DNA of 64,000 nt, from NCBI GenBank assembly GCA_003117195.1, contig BDSI01000011.1:100901-164900 (forward strand). Reading direction: 5' to 3'. Below, one piece after another: positions 11,323 through 22,049 of the stretch. Made by a program: the position numbers and the translations under genes. The notes beneath the pieces were generated by a model. It made no database searches. It was not told where the DNA came from and worked only from the letters and a program-made list of their open reading frames with translations. Every line of letters starts with the position of its first letter. The first letter of the stretch is position 1. The DNA comes from Eudorina sp. 2006-703-Eu-15. Taxonomy: Eukaryota > Chlorophyta > Chlorophyceae > Chlamydomonadales > Volvocaceae.

Positions 11323-11491
11323 CTGACATGGACCCGTAGAAGGTCGCCCGGCCGTCGCGCCAGCTCCCATCGTCAGCGACCGCGATCGGCAGCCGGGTCA
11401 CCAGGCAGATGCTGATTCCGAACACGAAGCGGCCCGGTGCAGGCCGCGTCTCCGCCGCCGCGAGGCGGGTCAACGGCATCGCAGCAGCCAA
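11323..11491 (-). pseudogene. Orphan first exon of a second expansin
   Basis: The - strand frame reads a hydrophobic leader (GISICLVTRLPIAVA) then DDGSWRDGRATFYGSMS, ending TCA G|GTGGGG. The intact expansin 4.4 kb away has DDWHSGRATFYG in its first exon and the same phase-1 donor position, so the two are homologous exons. No matching DPBB exons (CGRCYEV, DSCPC or HMD-like) could be found on the - strand between 8.9 and 11.3 kb. It is therefore a gene fragment, or the start of a gene whose remainder has decayed. The start codon is uncertain (11491 or an internal ATG). Confidence 0.7.
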
Positions 11492-11850
11492 GGGCTGCTG
11501 AGCGGCGCGCGGCGTCCAGTTGATCCTCCGCGTTGTTCGCTGTCAAAATATATTTTGAAATATATGTATGTGGATTGTTCGTGTTGTTCAAAGGCGGAAG
11601 GCGTCACGGACGACGGCGTCGTTGGAAGTGAAGAAACTGTGTCGGTGCGCTTTAAGGACGGTTCGAAGCGCGCTGCCCAAACGCACGCGAGATGGAAGAT
11701 GATTTATACTGGTCACGTTATAATTCTTAGGGAAACACAAGCGCGGCTTCTCCGTGACGACCTGGCTGCCTGGGCGGCCAATCCAGGCCAACCCGCCCTG
11801 CTTCCGCAGTGCGGCGCTCAACCCGGCTCGATTACGACCCGACTCCTGCG

Positions 11851-12251
11851 CAGGGTGGCTATCTTATTTTTGGGACTATCTACGGCCAGAGATACACCTG
11901 GCTTCGAAACGCTGAAAGTATCTGTCTATGGGGAGATATTTCCAACTGGAAACGGCCCAAAGTATCTATAGAGGGCATCGGACAGGGCGCAACATTGATG
12001 GAGAACTTCCACGAACCGAACCCATAAGTGCAACACCTATCCATAGGTGACTGCAGACGGTGAGAACCGACCCCGCGTGGGAGATATCGGGGACCCCATC
12101 ACTCGTCCGAGTATATGTCAACGGGAAGATATGGTGTCCCACATGAGGGGTCAAAGTATCTTAAACTCCATGTTTTGGCAGGCCAAAAGTATCTAAAATT
12201 TCAGAAGTTTTTCGGCCGAATAGATATTTATATCTTAAGATAGCCACCCTG
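11851..12251. mobile_element. hAT-type MITE, 401 bp
   Basis: Terminal inverted repeats of 16 bp, CAGGGTGGCTATCTTA, begin at 11851 and end at 12251. An exact 8-bp direct duplication, CTCCTGCG, flanks the element (11843-11850 and 12252-12259). An 8-bp duplication with CAGGG-type termini is diagnostic of the hAT superfamily. The interior is AT-rich, has no transposase frame, and carries several direct AAAGTATCT words (about 11915, 11960, 12152, 12190). It is non-autonomous. Confidence 0.92.
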
Positions 12252-12866
12252 CTCCTGCGGTCATAAAAGCGTGTGCGAAAATGACGACCAATGCGCCAGA
12301 ATGCCGCTGCGCGGAAAGTCAGGACGACGAGCAAAGGGTGTCCCTTCACCGCGCGTAAACCGAAAGCCCACGGCATTCACGGCAGTCAACGCAGACGCGG
12401 AACCGCGGCGCGTCGCGCGCATGCATGGCCGGCCCACCTTGGTTTGCGTCCTCGCAACCCTGATTGATCGGTGTAAAGCGGGGCCAAGCGGCGGCTGTGC
12501 TGGCGGCACCTCAAACAGCGCGCTCAAACAGCTAGCTTGGTGCTAGCGCGGCGGCAGCGAGTGATCCAATGTAAAAGCGTTGTCCAGTACGTACTATGAC
12601 TTGGGAGGGTAATGGGCGTGATGGCTTGTGATATAGCGCCGCGTCTCCAGGCATGTACGAATTTGCGCCGCGGGTCGCGTCTCTGTGCAGAAACGGTTCG
12701 CAGCAAACGTACAGCGCTACAGCAAAAAAATATGAACTACTTTGCATTCGCAGTAACAATGGAAGAAAAAAATAGAACCCAGTTCAGATATTGTCGGGAA
12801 CCGGTAAGCTACATGAGAAGGCAGGTCCCGAACGTTTTGGGTGTGCCGCTCAGCGCAGTAAGGCAG

Positions 12867-12947
12867 CGGCCACTTATCGGGGGGGTCAGGGCGCGCCCGA
12901 GGCGTGTTTCCTCAGGGCGCGCCCAGACTCCTGATAATAAGTGGCCG
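12867..12947. repeat. 81-bp palindromic mini-element
   Basis: Arms CGGCCACTTAT (12867-12877) and ATAAGTGGCCG (12937-12947) are perfect reverse complements. Inside, TCAGGGCGCGCCC occurs twice as a direct repeat. No clear flanking target duplication. It could be a tiny MITE or a hairpin. Confidence 0.6.
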
Positions 12948-13989
12948 TTACCGAACTCCTCAGCGAGGGCCCACGGGACACTGTTTTGGGCAGTCGTCGT
13001 TAGTCCAGGTCCAACACGACGCCTCGGTGGGTAGGTGAGGGGTTCAGTAAAGTATCCAGCCATGTATCAGCTGCGCACGTGACAAGACAGCCTGGCGAGG
13101 ATGCCGTGCTGATCCTGCTGACCTGCATTGCCTGCGGCAGCGGATGCGCCAGGCATCCTTGCGCTGCAGAAGGCAGATAGGAGCATCCGCAAACACATCG
13201 CGCATGTCGCGCGTACACATCCCATAGGGGAGTGAGCTGGCAAGCACAGTCTTCCTTCAAGATTACAGCTGTCGTCGTGCCGTATTCTGTTGCAGTTTAC
13301 TTTTCACTAGCCAACGCTGATTGCGGACTAAGATGGCAGGGATGCTGACATGAACGCCGAAGAGTGACCGATACATCGTTCACAGCTTTTGACTTGGGTC
13401 ATGCCTGTTAACCGCATTGCGCTTGGTGCGTGCATTCTCAGCACAACCTCCCGCGATGCCTCCATATTCGCCCACCGCCATCACCACGAACGACGACAGG
13501 CGCATGCAAACCCCCGCCGGCATCTCCCCCACAGCAACATATGCAACCCTACGGCCAATCATGATCCGCCCTCCCAACCTTGCACACATTATCGAACTTC
13601 ATCTCAAAACCCCCCTATCGTACACCCGACATGACCGAGACGGGTACGTCTTGGGTCGGGTTCAAAAACAGGCCACAACGCTGCCCGTCGTGCAGTCATA
13701 TGCCATGCTCTTCCCCGTACGGGACGGGGTGCTTGAGGCCTCGATGCTGTGCCCTCTGCGCAAAGTAGTTTCGCTCGAACAAAGCCCGACCGAACAACGT
13801 TTCTATCTGTGACAAAACTCAATGCAGGAACATTTGAATCGACCCGGGTCGCTGGTTGCCCCCAGGCATCAGGAGCGCATACCACGCACACCGTAACGCC
13901 GGCCTGTCTCACGGGGTGACACCAGCTGAAGTCGTACGTTGCACACGACGCATACCGGGCCGGCCTCAAAACTTATGTACGGAAACACA

Positions 13990-13994
13990 TTACA
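13990..13994 (-). promoter_or_regulatory. Candidate TGTAA poly(A) signal of the expansin
   Basis: TTACA on the + strand reads TGTAA on the - strand, about 230 nt behind the expansin stop codon. TGTAA is the usual volvocine polyadenylation signal. Assignment rests on position alone. Confidence 0.5.
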
Positions 13995-14225
13995 TGTTTG
14001 AACCACACACGCGCGCACATCCTGCCACGCCGCCACGCATCCTGCCGCTCGCGCGCACCCCTCGACACAGGGCGGCATAGCGCCCCTTCTCTGCCAAGCA
14101 ACCTTCGCTCGCGGCACTCGCCATCTCCGGTACGGCACTGTACGACACATTGTACCGCTGCCGGACGCTCGTCAACCAAGCAATTTGAGCCACATGGGAA
14201 GCCGGAGAAGCCAGCCTTCGCCGGC

Positions 14226-15903
14226 TTACTGGCCCGTGCCGGCGGGGAAGTCCCAGGTGGCCTTCCGCGGGGACGGTACGAAGCCCCCCGGGCAGTCGAC
14301 TTGGCGGTAAAGGATGCCGATGACGCCCTGGCTGATGTCGGCGATCTGCAAAATCATGGCGGACGGAGCGGGCGGAGGCCATGATGGAGACTGACGGGAA
14401 ACACACAAGTTTGCACAGTAGTTAAGGCCGCACCACCTCCTGAACCCTCAAGATAGCGCAGAATCCGCATTTCCGACGTGGGTTATTTTGCAGCCGGACG
14501 ACTGACCCGACCCAGATGAAAGACGGCGCCAGCGTTTCAAAGACCGACGACCCAAGCAGCAGATGGATTTGCTCGCAACAGCCTTACGCCCGCCACGCCG
14601 CGGTATCCACTTACCGTCGAGAAGGCTTGCTGGCTGAGATCCTGCATTGAGGAAACAATTGGACCCACAAGATGAGGAACGGCAGGGAGTCAATTAGCGC
14701 GTGATTAAATTAGGCCATGGGTAACAGTCCGCCCGGCCCCGCCCCGCCCCTGTGCACCCCGCCGTACCATGTGGTACATATCGCCGCAGCACCAGCGGCG
14801 GTTGGAGTACGCGTTGGCGGGGTAGTTGCAGGGGCAGCTGTCCGTGATGGTGATGATGACGCTAGATCCCGAGTAGCAAGCATAGTTACGGTCCATGTAG
14901 TTGCCGTACCCGTCGGTGAAAGAGGCGGGATTGCACATCACCTCGTAGCAGCGCCTGAGGGTCGGTCAGACGGGGGGTTGCGGGGATGGGGCTGAAATCC
15001 AAACACATCAATTAGATTTCAGTCGACCCAAGCTATTGCAACTGGGTTGTGCTCAAGAGACCAACTTTTGGACTTCCGTAATGTTACCTGTGGTACAGCA
15101 ACACCGCACGGCATGTTCACGATAAATCAGAACCCACATGAAACCCAAATCGCCCATGGCGGTGCTGAACATTTGCCTAAGCGAAGGGCTTTGGCCTGCC
15201 GGTTATACCATCATAACGCGTCGCTTGCAATGCAGCTCACTCGCAGAAGCTACGAACAAGCGCGGCCCCCCTTGGATTGCGAACCCGGAAGGTGTTCACA
15301 TACCCGCAGCTGCTCGCGAAGTCGTAGTCCGCGTCGGCGAGGGCGGCGATGTTCTGGCCCGTGCTGACCATGCTGTTGGGGAGTGGGCCGTACATGCAGG
15401 AGCCTTGGTCGATGGTGGCACCTGGCGCAGGTTTGGGAAGGGCAGGACACCATCATGGCCGCGTTGAAGTACGTAGGAGGAGCGGGGCCGCCACAGGCGG
15501 AAGCCTTGGTCAAGGACGGCGCCGATCAAATCCTGAGCTTCACAAATGAGGCTCCGACGACCCACATCAGCCAGGCAACCCTACTAACCCGACCCAGATC
15601 GTGCATATAAGCATGCGGTAGCACGGACCTCTGGATCATGCCCTATGGCGCAAAGGGTTCCAAACCTACGCTCCGCTGCTCGGCGCTTCGCAACGTAAAC
15701 TACCAGGTCCTTGCCAAACCATTGGCACAGCGCTCAACATGGCAGACGCGTTGGCGTGTTTGTTTTCGGTCCAACTCACCTCCGTCATAGCCGTAGAACG
15801 TTGCGCGGCCCGAGTGCCAGTCGTCAGCGCGCGCGGAGAAAGGCAAGAGCGCTGAGAGGAGCAGCATCCTTGGAATTGAATGTTGAAGCCATGAGCATTT
15901 CAT
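14226..15903 (-). CDS. Expansin-like secreted cell-wall protein (single DPBB domain)
   Basis: Five exons read 15903-15780, 15421-15304, 14954-14768, 14641-14615 (27-nt microexon) and 14345-14226, all in phase, giving 191 aa. A signal peptide (LLLSALLPFSARA) leads to DDWHSGRATFYG, the classic expansin start. It continues with DQGSCMYGPLPN, CGRCYEVMC, ITDSCPCNYPANAY, CCGDMYHMDLS and GVIGILYRQVDC, the double-psi beta-barrel fold shared with GH45 enzymes. The HFD motif appears as HMD, keeping the Asp. There is no second (carbohydrate-binding) expansin domain; the protein ends shortly after the barrel. Expansins loosen cell walls non-hydrolytically. In volvocine algae the wall is glycoprotein, so the target is uncertain. 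The start could instead be the ATG at 15867. An orphan homologous first exon lies at 11323-11491. Confidence 0.9.
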
Positions 15904-18276
15904 GGCTGCGGTGCAGGTGCTGGCTGCGCGTTTGTTGGTGCAGCCGCCGCGCGTGGCGCTCGCGGCGTCGGCAGCGACGTAAGACGCCATGTTATTGAGC
16001 ACTTGATGACCTTGTCGTGCTATCAAAAGCTAGAAATTGTTAACCAAGAAATCAGTTGAAAAGAAGGTGGCTGGGCTGGCACCGTCACAAGAAGTGTTCC
16101 GGGGCTGCTGAATTGACGGACTGGCGAGTAAACCTGACAGGACCTGACGCAGAGCGAGGCGATCTGCAACAAGCAATGGACACGCAGGGAGTTTAAATTA
16201 CAGGGCTACGCGCAGAGCGAGTTCCTTGATTGCGCGACGGCAAGCTCTGATCTGCAACAGTCATTCCCCGGCTTGTCCGCGCTTTGCGCCCTCCGCACCA
16301 GCCACATCACCTGTTCAGATTATTCGTCAAGTCGCGCTGTGATGATGGATGGAGATGATTGCGACTGAAGAAAGGGCAAAGTTGAAAGTTGCTGAACTGG
16401 AGGACGGGTGGCGAAAATATGACCGATACAATTACGCTCACTGCCACCGCAGATCACGATGCCCGTGGGCTCAATCTAGAGCTAAGATGTAAAATTCGTT
16501 ATGCCGCGTGGAGGTCTGAAGACTTTTGGTGCAGGTGCGCCCTTATGTAGAGGCCAAGCCTGCCATGCGCGCTGTTCGTAGCTGTCGTGCGATTCGTACC
16601 TTTTGCAAAATCGAGTGCATGCCGACGCGGCATTCGGCCTCGACCTCATTGCCGCGATACGGATTTACCTGCAGAGATTGACATGTTTCTTACTGACGAC
16701 CCTTAGTTCGAAGAGCCTGAGATGGTGTCATGACGACGACCTACGACAAACGATTATACGAGCCGGCGCATTATGATATGGTGGTTCCATCCATACAAAT
16801 TCATTCTAAGCCGCATGAATAGATTTCGTATAATACCATATGCCATAGTAAATCCCATTTCGGCCATCGCTTGCCAGACGAGCGCCTGGCTGTTTGGTGC
16901 TGAAACCCCACACGCTATCAAAAAAATCACAACATAAGTACCTATAAAGATTTTCGTCAGCGCGTGAAATAACGCGCACGGAAACGCTTGGGTGAGGGTT
17001 ACGTGTCGTTGCTGTCGGACTTGGACAGTTCCTGCGCAACGTGCAGGCGCTGGTACGGGCTGGTACCGAACGCCTCTTTGTCGCGACGCGTTGCGGCATG
17101 CGACGTCAAGAGCGAAACAAAGCGAGCGTCAACGTGAATAACCCAAAAGTGCAGCACAAAGCGCGGTCTGCAGTGAAGGGCAATCTTCGCGCTTGACAGC
17201 GGTTTCGTGGACGCGGCACACCGGGCCTGCGCTGCAGAGACACCAGGCTGCAGCGCAGCGACAGTGGCAAGGCGCCCTAAGGAGCGAAGCTGTCCTCAGC
17301 TCGGAATCAAGCAACCCAACTCCCGCGCCATGCGTCGTCCAGTGGGCTTAAACGACCTGGGTCCGGCCTGAACCCCGGCACAGTCTGGGGTGCGGTGCGA
17401 ACCCTGACAAACCCTGATAACCCCTCCCCGCTCCACTCGGTCCTGATCCAAAATGCATACCTCTCTCTCACATACACATAAGGTACACTCAAGGACACTC
17501 CACTCGCCTGCTCCTCCCCTGATCACTTTCGATGCTCCATTATTCTACTCAGTACTCACTGCCCCGCATGGCAGGGCCTCTCGACGCTTCAACCATCAGC
17601 GGCGCACTCAGGTAACCTCGTATCTCCTCGGCATTCCCTCGCCTCAACTCCCCTCCACTCTCAAGCTCCAAGTTCACCCTACACCAGTACATCAAACAGC
17701 TCACACTCTGTTTTGGATCGCCACGCCGTACGTTGCGCCCGAAGCCGTTGCCTCAGCCCCAAGGCCGCATCCCCAAGGCCTCGAGCCTAAGCCCCGAAGG
17801 TGCCTACCGGACGACGGCACACGCCCCGCCCCGACGCCAAACAGGCCCTGACCGTGTCCCCGGCACCGGGCCTCAAGTCACCAAGTACCGAAAAGGCGAA
17901 AACTCGAACAGTCATGCCGCCAATCCTGACCCTGACGAGGCCAAACCACACGATGGCTTTGCATTCATTACGGCTTGCATGGCCGAGACGCCCCGCTGCG
18001 ACATGCCCTCCGGTTGGCGCCCACCGGGTCATCCGAGTCATCCGCTGGAACTGAAACGATGTAAGCTGCGACACGGAGCGCCCTTCACACGAGACGATGC
18101 AAACCCAGATGCAAACCAGTGGCTCACCGCCCCTCCCGGCTGTTACGGCATGCCCCCGCATGCCGCATCCTAGCGATACTCGTAACTTGCTTGTCGTTCG
18201 TTTCGAAAGAGCGCAGAGGCGGAGGGAGTCCCCTAAACACCACATGCACATGTCAACCAGCCCAGCGCCCACTCCC
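15904..18276. other. Promoter side of the expansin and gene-free DNA
   Basis: The first few hundred bases are upstream of the expansin start and are lower in GC. From about 16.1 to 18.2 kb I see no exon with codon bias or a recognisable motif; open frames here are short and low in complexity. Confidence 0.5.
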
Positions 18277-18489
18277 TCATCGGCCGTCTCCAGCTCCCGT
18301 CGCCGGCACTCCTCCCCCAGCTGCGGCTTCCACCACCGCCGGCTTCACCTTGTCTCTACACATCCGCTCCAGCGCCGACCAGAGCTCGTCCACCTGTTCC
18401 TTGCCGTACTGCGTGCCGGCAAGTCGGAGGTGCTTCGGCTGCGGCGCGCGGTCCAGGTAGAAAGCCCCGGGTTGAAGGGCGGTGGGGTC
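18277..18489 (-). pseudogene. Orphan terminal exon of a DHRS12-like dehydrogenase
   Basis: After a good acceptor (CTGCCGCAG|GAC) the - strand reads DPTALQPGAFYLDRAPQPKH then LRLAGTQY and VDELWSALERM, ending in TGA at 18277. The pattern GxFYxDRxPxxxHLxLAxT is typical of the C-terminus of DHRS12-like short-chain dehydrogenases (from memory of the family). No upstream SDR exons (TGxxxGIG, YxxxK or MHPGW) are visible on the - strand up to 22 kb, and a repeat begins at 18979. It is best called a gene fragment. GC3 is high, as in real exons. Confidence 0.6.
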
Positions 18490-18978
18490 CTGCGGCAGGG
18501 CGGCGGCGGGCCCAGACAAGGCGAGTCGGGGGTGGCGGGATGCGACCAGGCCACCGCGGGGCCTGCAGTGGGGCCCGTCAGGGTGCCCCAAAACAAGGCA
18601 GCAATGCACCAACGATGGCGTGCATCTTCCCAACCCGGGGACTACGACTGCGTGTTCGGTGCGTCACGAAGTCTCTGCAGGCCCGGCCGCATTGAGATCC
18701 AACCCCAGTCTGGGCGTTGTTAAGTTCACCCCCGGATCCAATCCCTGCCGACATGTACGGCAATGCCCGCTTGCTATGCATGAGCCAACGTCGCAGCAGA
18801 TGACCCGAAAGCAGGACCGTCGACTCCTACCGGGAGTAACCCCAGCGGCGCCCCGCCTGCTACGTTGACATCGCACCATCTGCCTGTCCATCCCCCCTAC
18901 CCGTACCGTGCTACCGCCGGGTCCGTGCCAGTACCTGCCTGAAGTGCCAGCCACACGATGGTGTCGCGCGGTGGATGT

Positions 18979-19530
18979 AAACGGAATTACAAGTCGGCCC
19001 CGGCCCCACGCAAGACGGGGCAGGCAGGCGGCTGTGTCGCGGTGCAATTCGGGTGCTCGCACGTCCGGAGGGTGACCGCTCCCCGCTTAGACATCCCTCC
19101 CCGCCATGTGATTCGGCGGGTCTGGCGCGGTTTCCAGGAGAGGCAATCCTGGCGCGCTGGTAACCTGGTGTGTTGGCCGGTATGGCTGCATGACCCCCCC
19201 GCGGGTGATGGAAGATGGGTGCGCAGTCCTTGGTAGGGGTTGATGAGACGAGGCACCTACGAGCTATCTGGGCCCGTTGGACCATCGGTCGGGATACGGG
19301 TCCACCTTGTAACGGGTACATTACATAGACGTCCCTGTTTTGCGCTGAAGAGTGCAGCCGACCAAGGGGCAGCCTGGACAGCCTGGGCCGGTGGGTATGT
19401 TGTGTACAAAAAACCTGCGCCGCGAGAACAGGATGCCGATGAAACATGCGTGGGAATATAAGTACATGGACGTGTGTGCCTGGCATGGCGTGCGGTGTCG
19501 TGCAGCCCAGCCACTGAACCCCTGCTACTC
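18979..19530 (+). repeat. Dispersed repeat copy C (composite)
   Basis: The left part (18979-19080) and right part (about 19331-19530) match copy B at 10711-11045. The middle (about 19105-19330) matches copy A at 995-1225 but lacks its tRNA-like head. Shared words include AAGACGGGGCAGGC, GGTTTCCAGGAGAG and TTTTGCGCTGAAGAG. The structure is that of a 5'-truncated SINE-like unit inside another repeat. Confidence 0.75.
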
Positions 19531-22049
19531 ACCCCTGTGGGGCTGTCTCAATGGGTGGAAGCCCCGACACCGTGGAGATCGGACGCGCCCAATGCCAGGC
19601 GGAGGCCTCAGCTGCTCAATATTACTTCAATTCGGATGGCACGGGAGCAGGCGACACATGGCAGGGGCGGGGCAGGGGCGGCGGCAGCAGTCACATGGGA
19701 GGGCAAGGGGCTCGAACCACACGGAGGCACCCGAGGGCCCGTGCGCTGGTCAGGTCGGGTCACGTTAGGTCAGGTCATTGGTGTACTACTGGCCGCCCGC
19801 CCCCTCCCCGCCCCGGGCGGCCCGGCCCCCCCGACCCTGGGCCGCCCGCCACGATCCGCCGGATGCGTATGAGACTACAAAGGGCTGAGGGTGCGGGTGC
19901 GTTCAGCGGTGGGCACACACTTGGTGGTGAGAAGGGGCCGACAGGAGGTCCCCCTCACACTTCCACCCGTTCCAGTCCTGACATGGGTCCCCGTGTCAGG
20001 CGGCCCGCAGGGAAGGCCCGCCCATTCCTACCCCCTCTGAACCGTTGGGTGCGGGAGGGTAGCGAGCTTCGCTGCTTTTGCCTTCTTCAGCTTCTCCGTG
20101 ATTTCCCATAGCAAGCGTTCTTTCCATGACTCCTTCCACTTGACTTTCCTGTGGATTTATTAGTGTCCTGCTTGGGTCCAATACCCCTATGGCATACCAA
20201 GCCCCGAAAAAGGGGGGGCGGAGAAGAGTCCCTACCCCGCGCAAAAGCTGTGCCTTACCTTGCAGCCTTAGCAACCCCGAAGGCCAATCCTTGTAAGCAA
20301 ACTCACATGGATACCAAAATCAATTTCTTTGTCCAACATATTGATTGGCCGGATTGGCGGCTCAAGACTCCAACGATAGGTGTCCGACAGATTCGCGACG
20401 CTGCCTTTCACCTTCGGACTCGAAAATGTTAATACGAGGCTCTAGGCAATCTGATGAGGAACACTGGCTTGCTGCCCTCCCATGGAGCGAGGGATGTCAT
20501 TGTTGGCGGCGGCGGGTGCGGCCAGGACTATTGAAGCCACGCACCCAAGGAAACGGAAGCCAACACACACAGCACATCACGAGGCCGCCCCACCTCCACC
20601 CTGCCGGCTCCCGACGCAACACCTCGGCAATAATGTTGCTTTCATCTCCGCATCATGTGCAGCAACGCGGGGCAGCACCTGCATGGACACCTTGACGCCG
20701 CGGACCGTCAGTGACAATCAGTGACAGCCCAACACCCCTGCGACCCGCACCCCTACCTGCTGCAACTACCGTAATGGACCTCCTGTGTGCGACCTCCCCC
20801 TGGCACCCTGCCAGCAGCATATGCAGGTACACGGCCCCTGGTCCTGCCCGGCAGCATGCCTTATATTCACTCGCTGCCACAGCAAGCACTCGCTGCCTGA
20901 AGTGCGATGAAGTCCAAGAGGCGACATTCTTCTGTGCACCCGCCTGCCTGCCTGCACGTCTAGTTGCCTGCTCGGCCCTGCTGCGCATGTGCCGCCTTCT
21001 GACCTGCGCGGAACTGCCCGGCCCCCAAACTTCTTCATCAGCTACGCCGTTGGCCGGCACCCTACCTGACTGCTAACCTGCGTATCCCTCCCCCTGCAGA
21101 TTCACCCTATACTCTGCGGTACCCGCAAACACGCATCGTGCCCGGACCAAACAAACAAAGTAACACAGATCTCAGCGTAGGAAGACACGCTTTTTCACAC
21201 GCCTAAGATGCAGACCAGCACCTAGACCACACATACACGAACTTAAACGTGCTCCACAGCCTGGACAGGAACACATGCCCCCCCTGCCACGACAGAGACG
21301 CCAAAAGTTCACACCCGAGCGGAAGCCTTACCGACCAAGGCTCTGCCGAATCCGAGAGCGAAAGGGAGGGCAGGCAGTCCGGAACAGTCTCACCATGGGG
21401 CGCACAGCACGCCCCGCTGTCCACTTCACCCTCACCTCGAAAACAGTTAGTTAAGTCAGCGCCGCAAGGTCCAGTACCGCATCCGTAACGCAAACGTGCT
21501 GCATGCAGTACGTGGTCGGTGTCGGTCCAGTTTGCCCATTCATGCCCACTCAACAGGGGCTAGGGGCTGGCCCCAAATTACGCCCCGAAGTCCCGGAAGC
21601 CGCTGCAAATCCTGGGCCCAGGTCCCGGCCCCCAGGTCCTGGGCCAAGGTCTCGGCCTCCATAAACCCTTCATTCAGTCTCGGTGCAACGCAGCCGTGCC
21701 CACGCCGCCATCCTTGCCCCCCGCCCCATGACTTGATCGTCCGATCCCGCATCACCCGGAGTGCCGCCCCCCGAGTGCTCCTTTCCCCTCCCCCCATCAT
21801 CCATTCGCACCGTTGCTAGGGACTTGCGCATTCCTACCGACCTAGCCCCACGGCTTCCCCCACGGCCTGGGTGTGTCTGGGCTGTTTCATTTTAACCCCC
21901 ACGGCCTGTGCGCATCAGCCTGTTAGGCACAGGCCACGGCAACGGCCGTCCCGGACACCCTCCCGTGTCCAGTGCGACTCGCGGAAACGGTCGGGCAGGC
22001 TTGGCCCCAGCGGAGTCCGTCCCTAGCGGCGCCACAACGGGTCCCGTCC
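19531..22049. other. Gene-free stretch and 3' flank of the RRM/U-box gene
   Basis: No exon could be supported. Around 20040-20280 a Lys/Glu-rich - strand frame is open but has no recognisable domain. A perfect hairpin, CCTGACAC/GTGTCAGG-like, lies near 19978-20001. The segment just below 22050 is the probable 3' UTR of the - strand gene; I could not find a nearby TGTAA. Confidence 0.45.

Larger units (their letters stand above)
12260..14225. other. Gene-free stretch between MITE and expansin
   Basis: No coding exon recognised. It holds a small palindromic element (12867-12947). The part nearest 14225 is the probable 3' UTR of the expansin on the - strand. Confidence 0.5.

Noticed and set aside
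19996..20274. Lys/Glu-rich minus-strand frame as a retrotransposon ORF
   Set aside because: Suggestive composition only; no reverse transcriptase, endonuclease or integrase motif is visible nearby.
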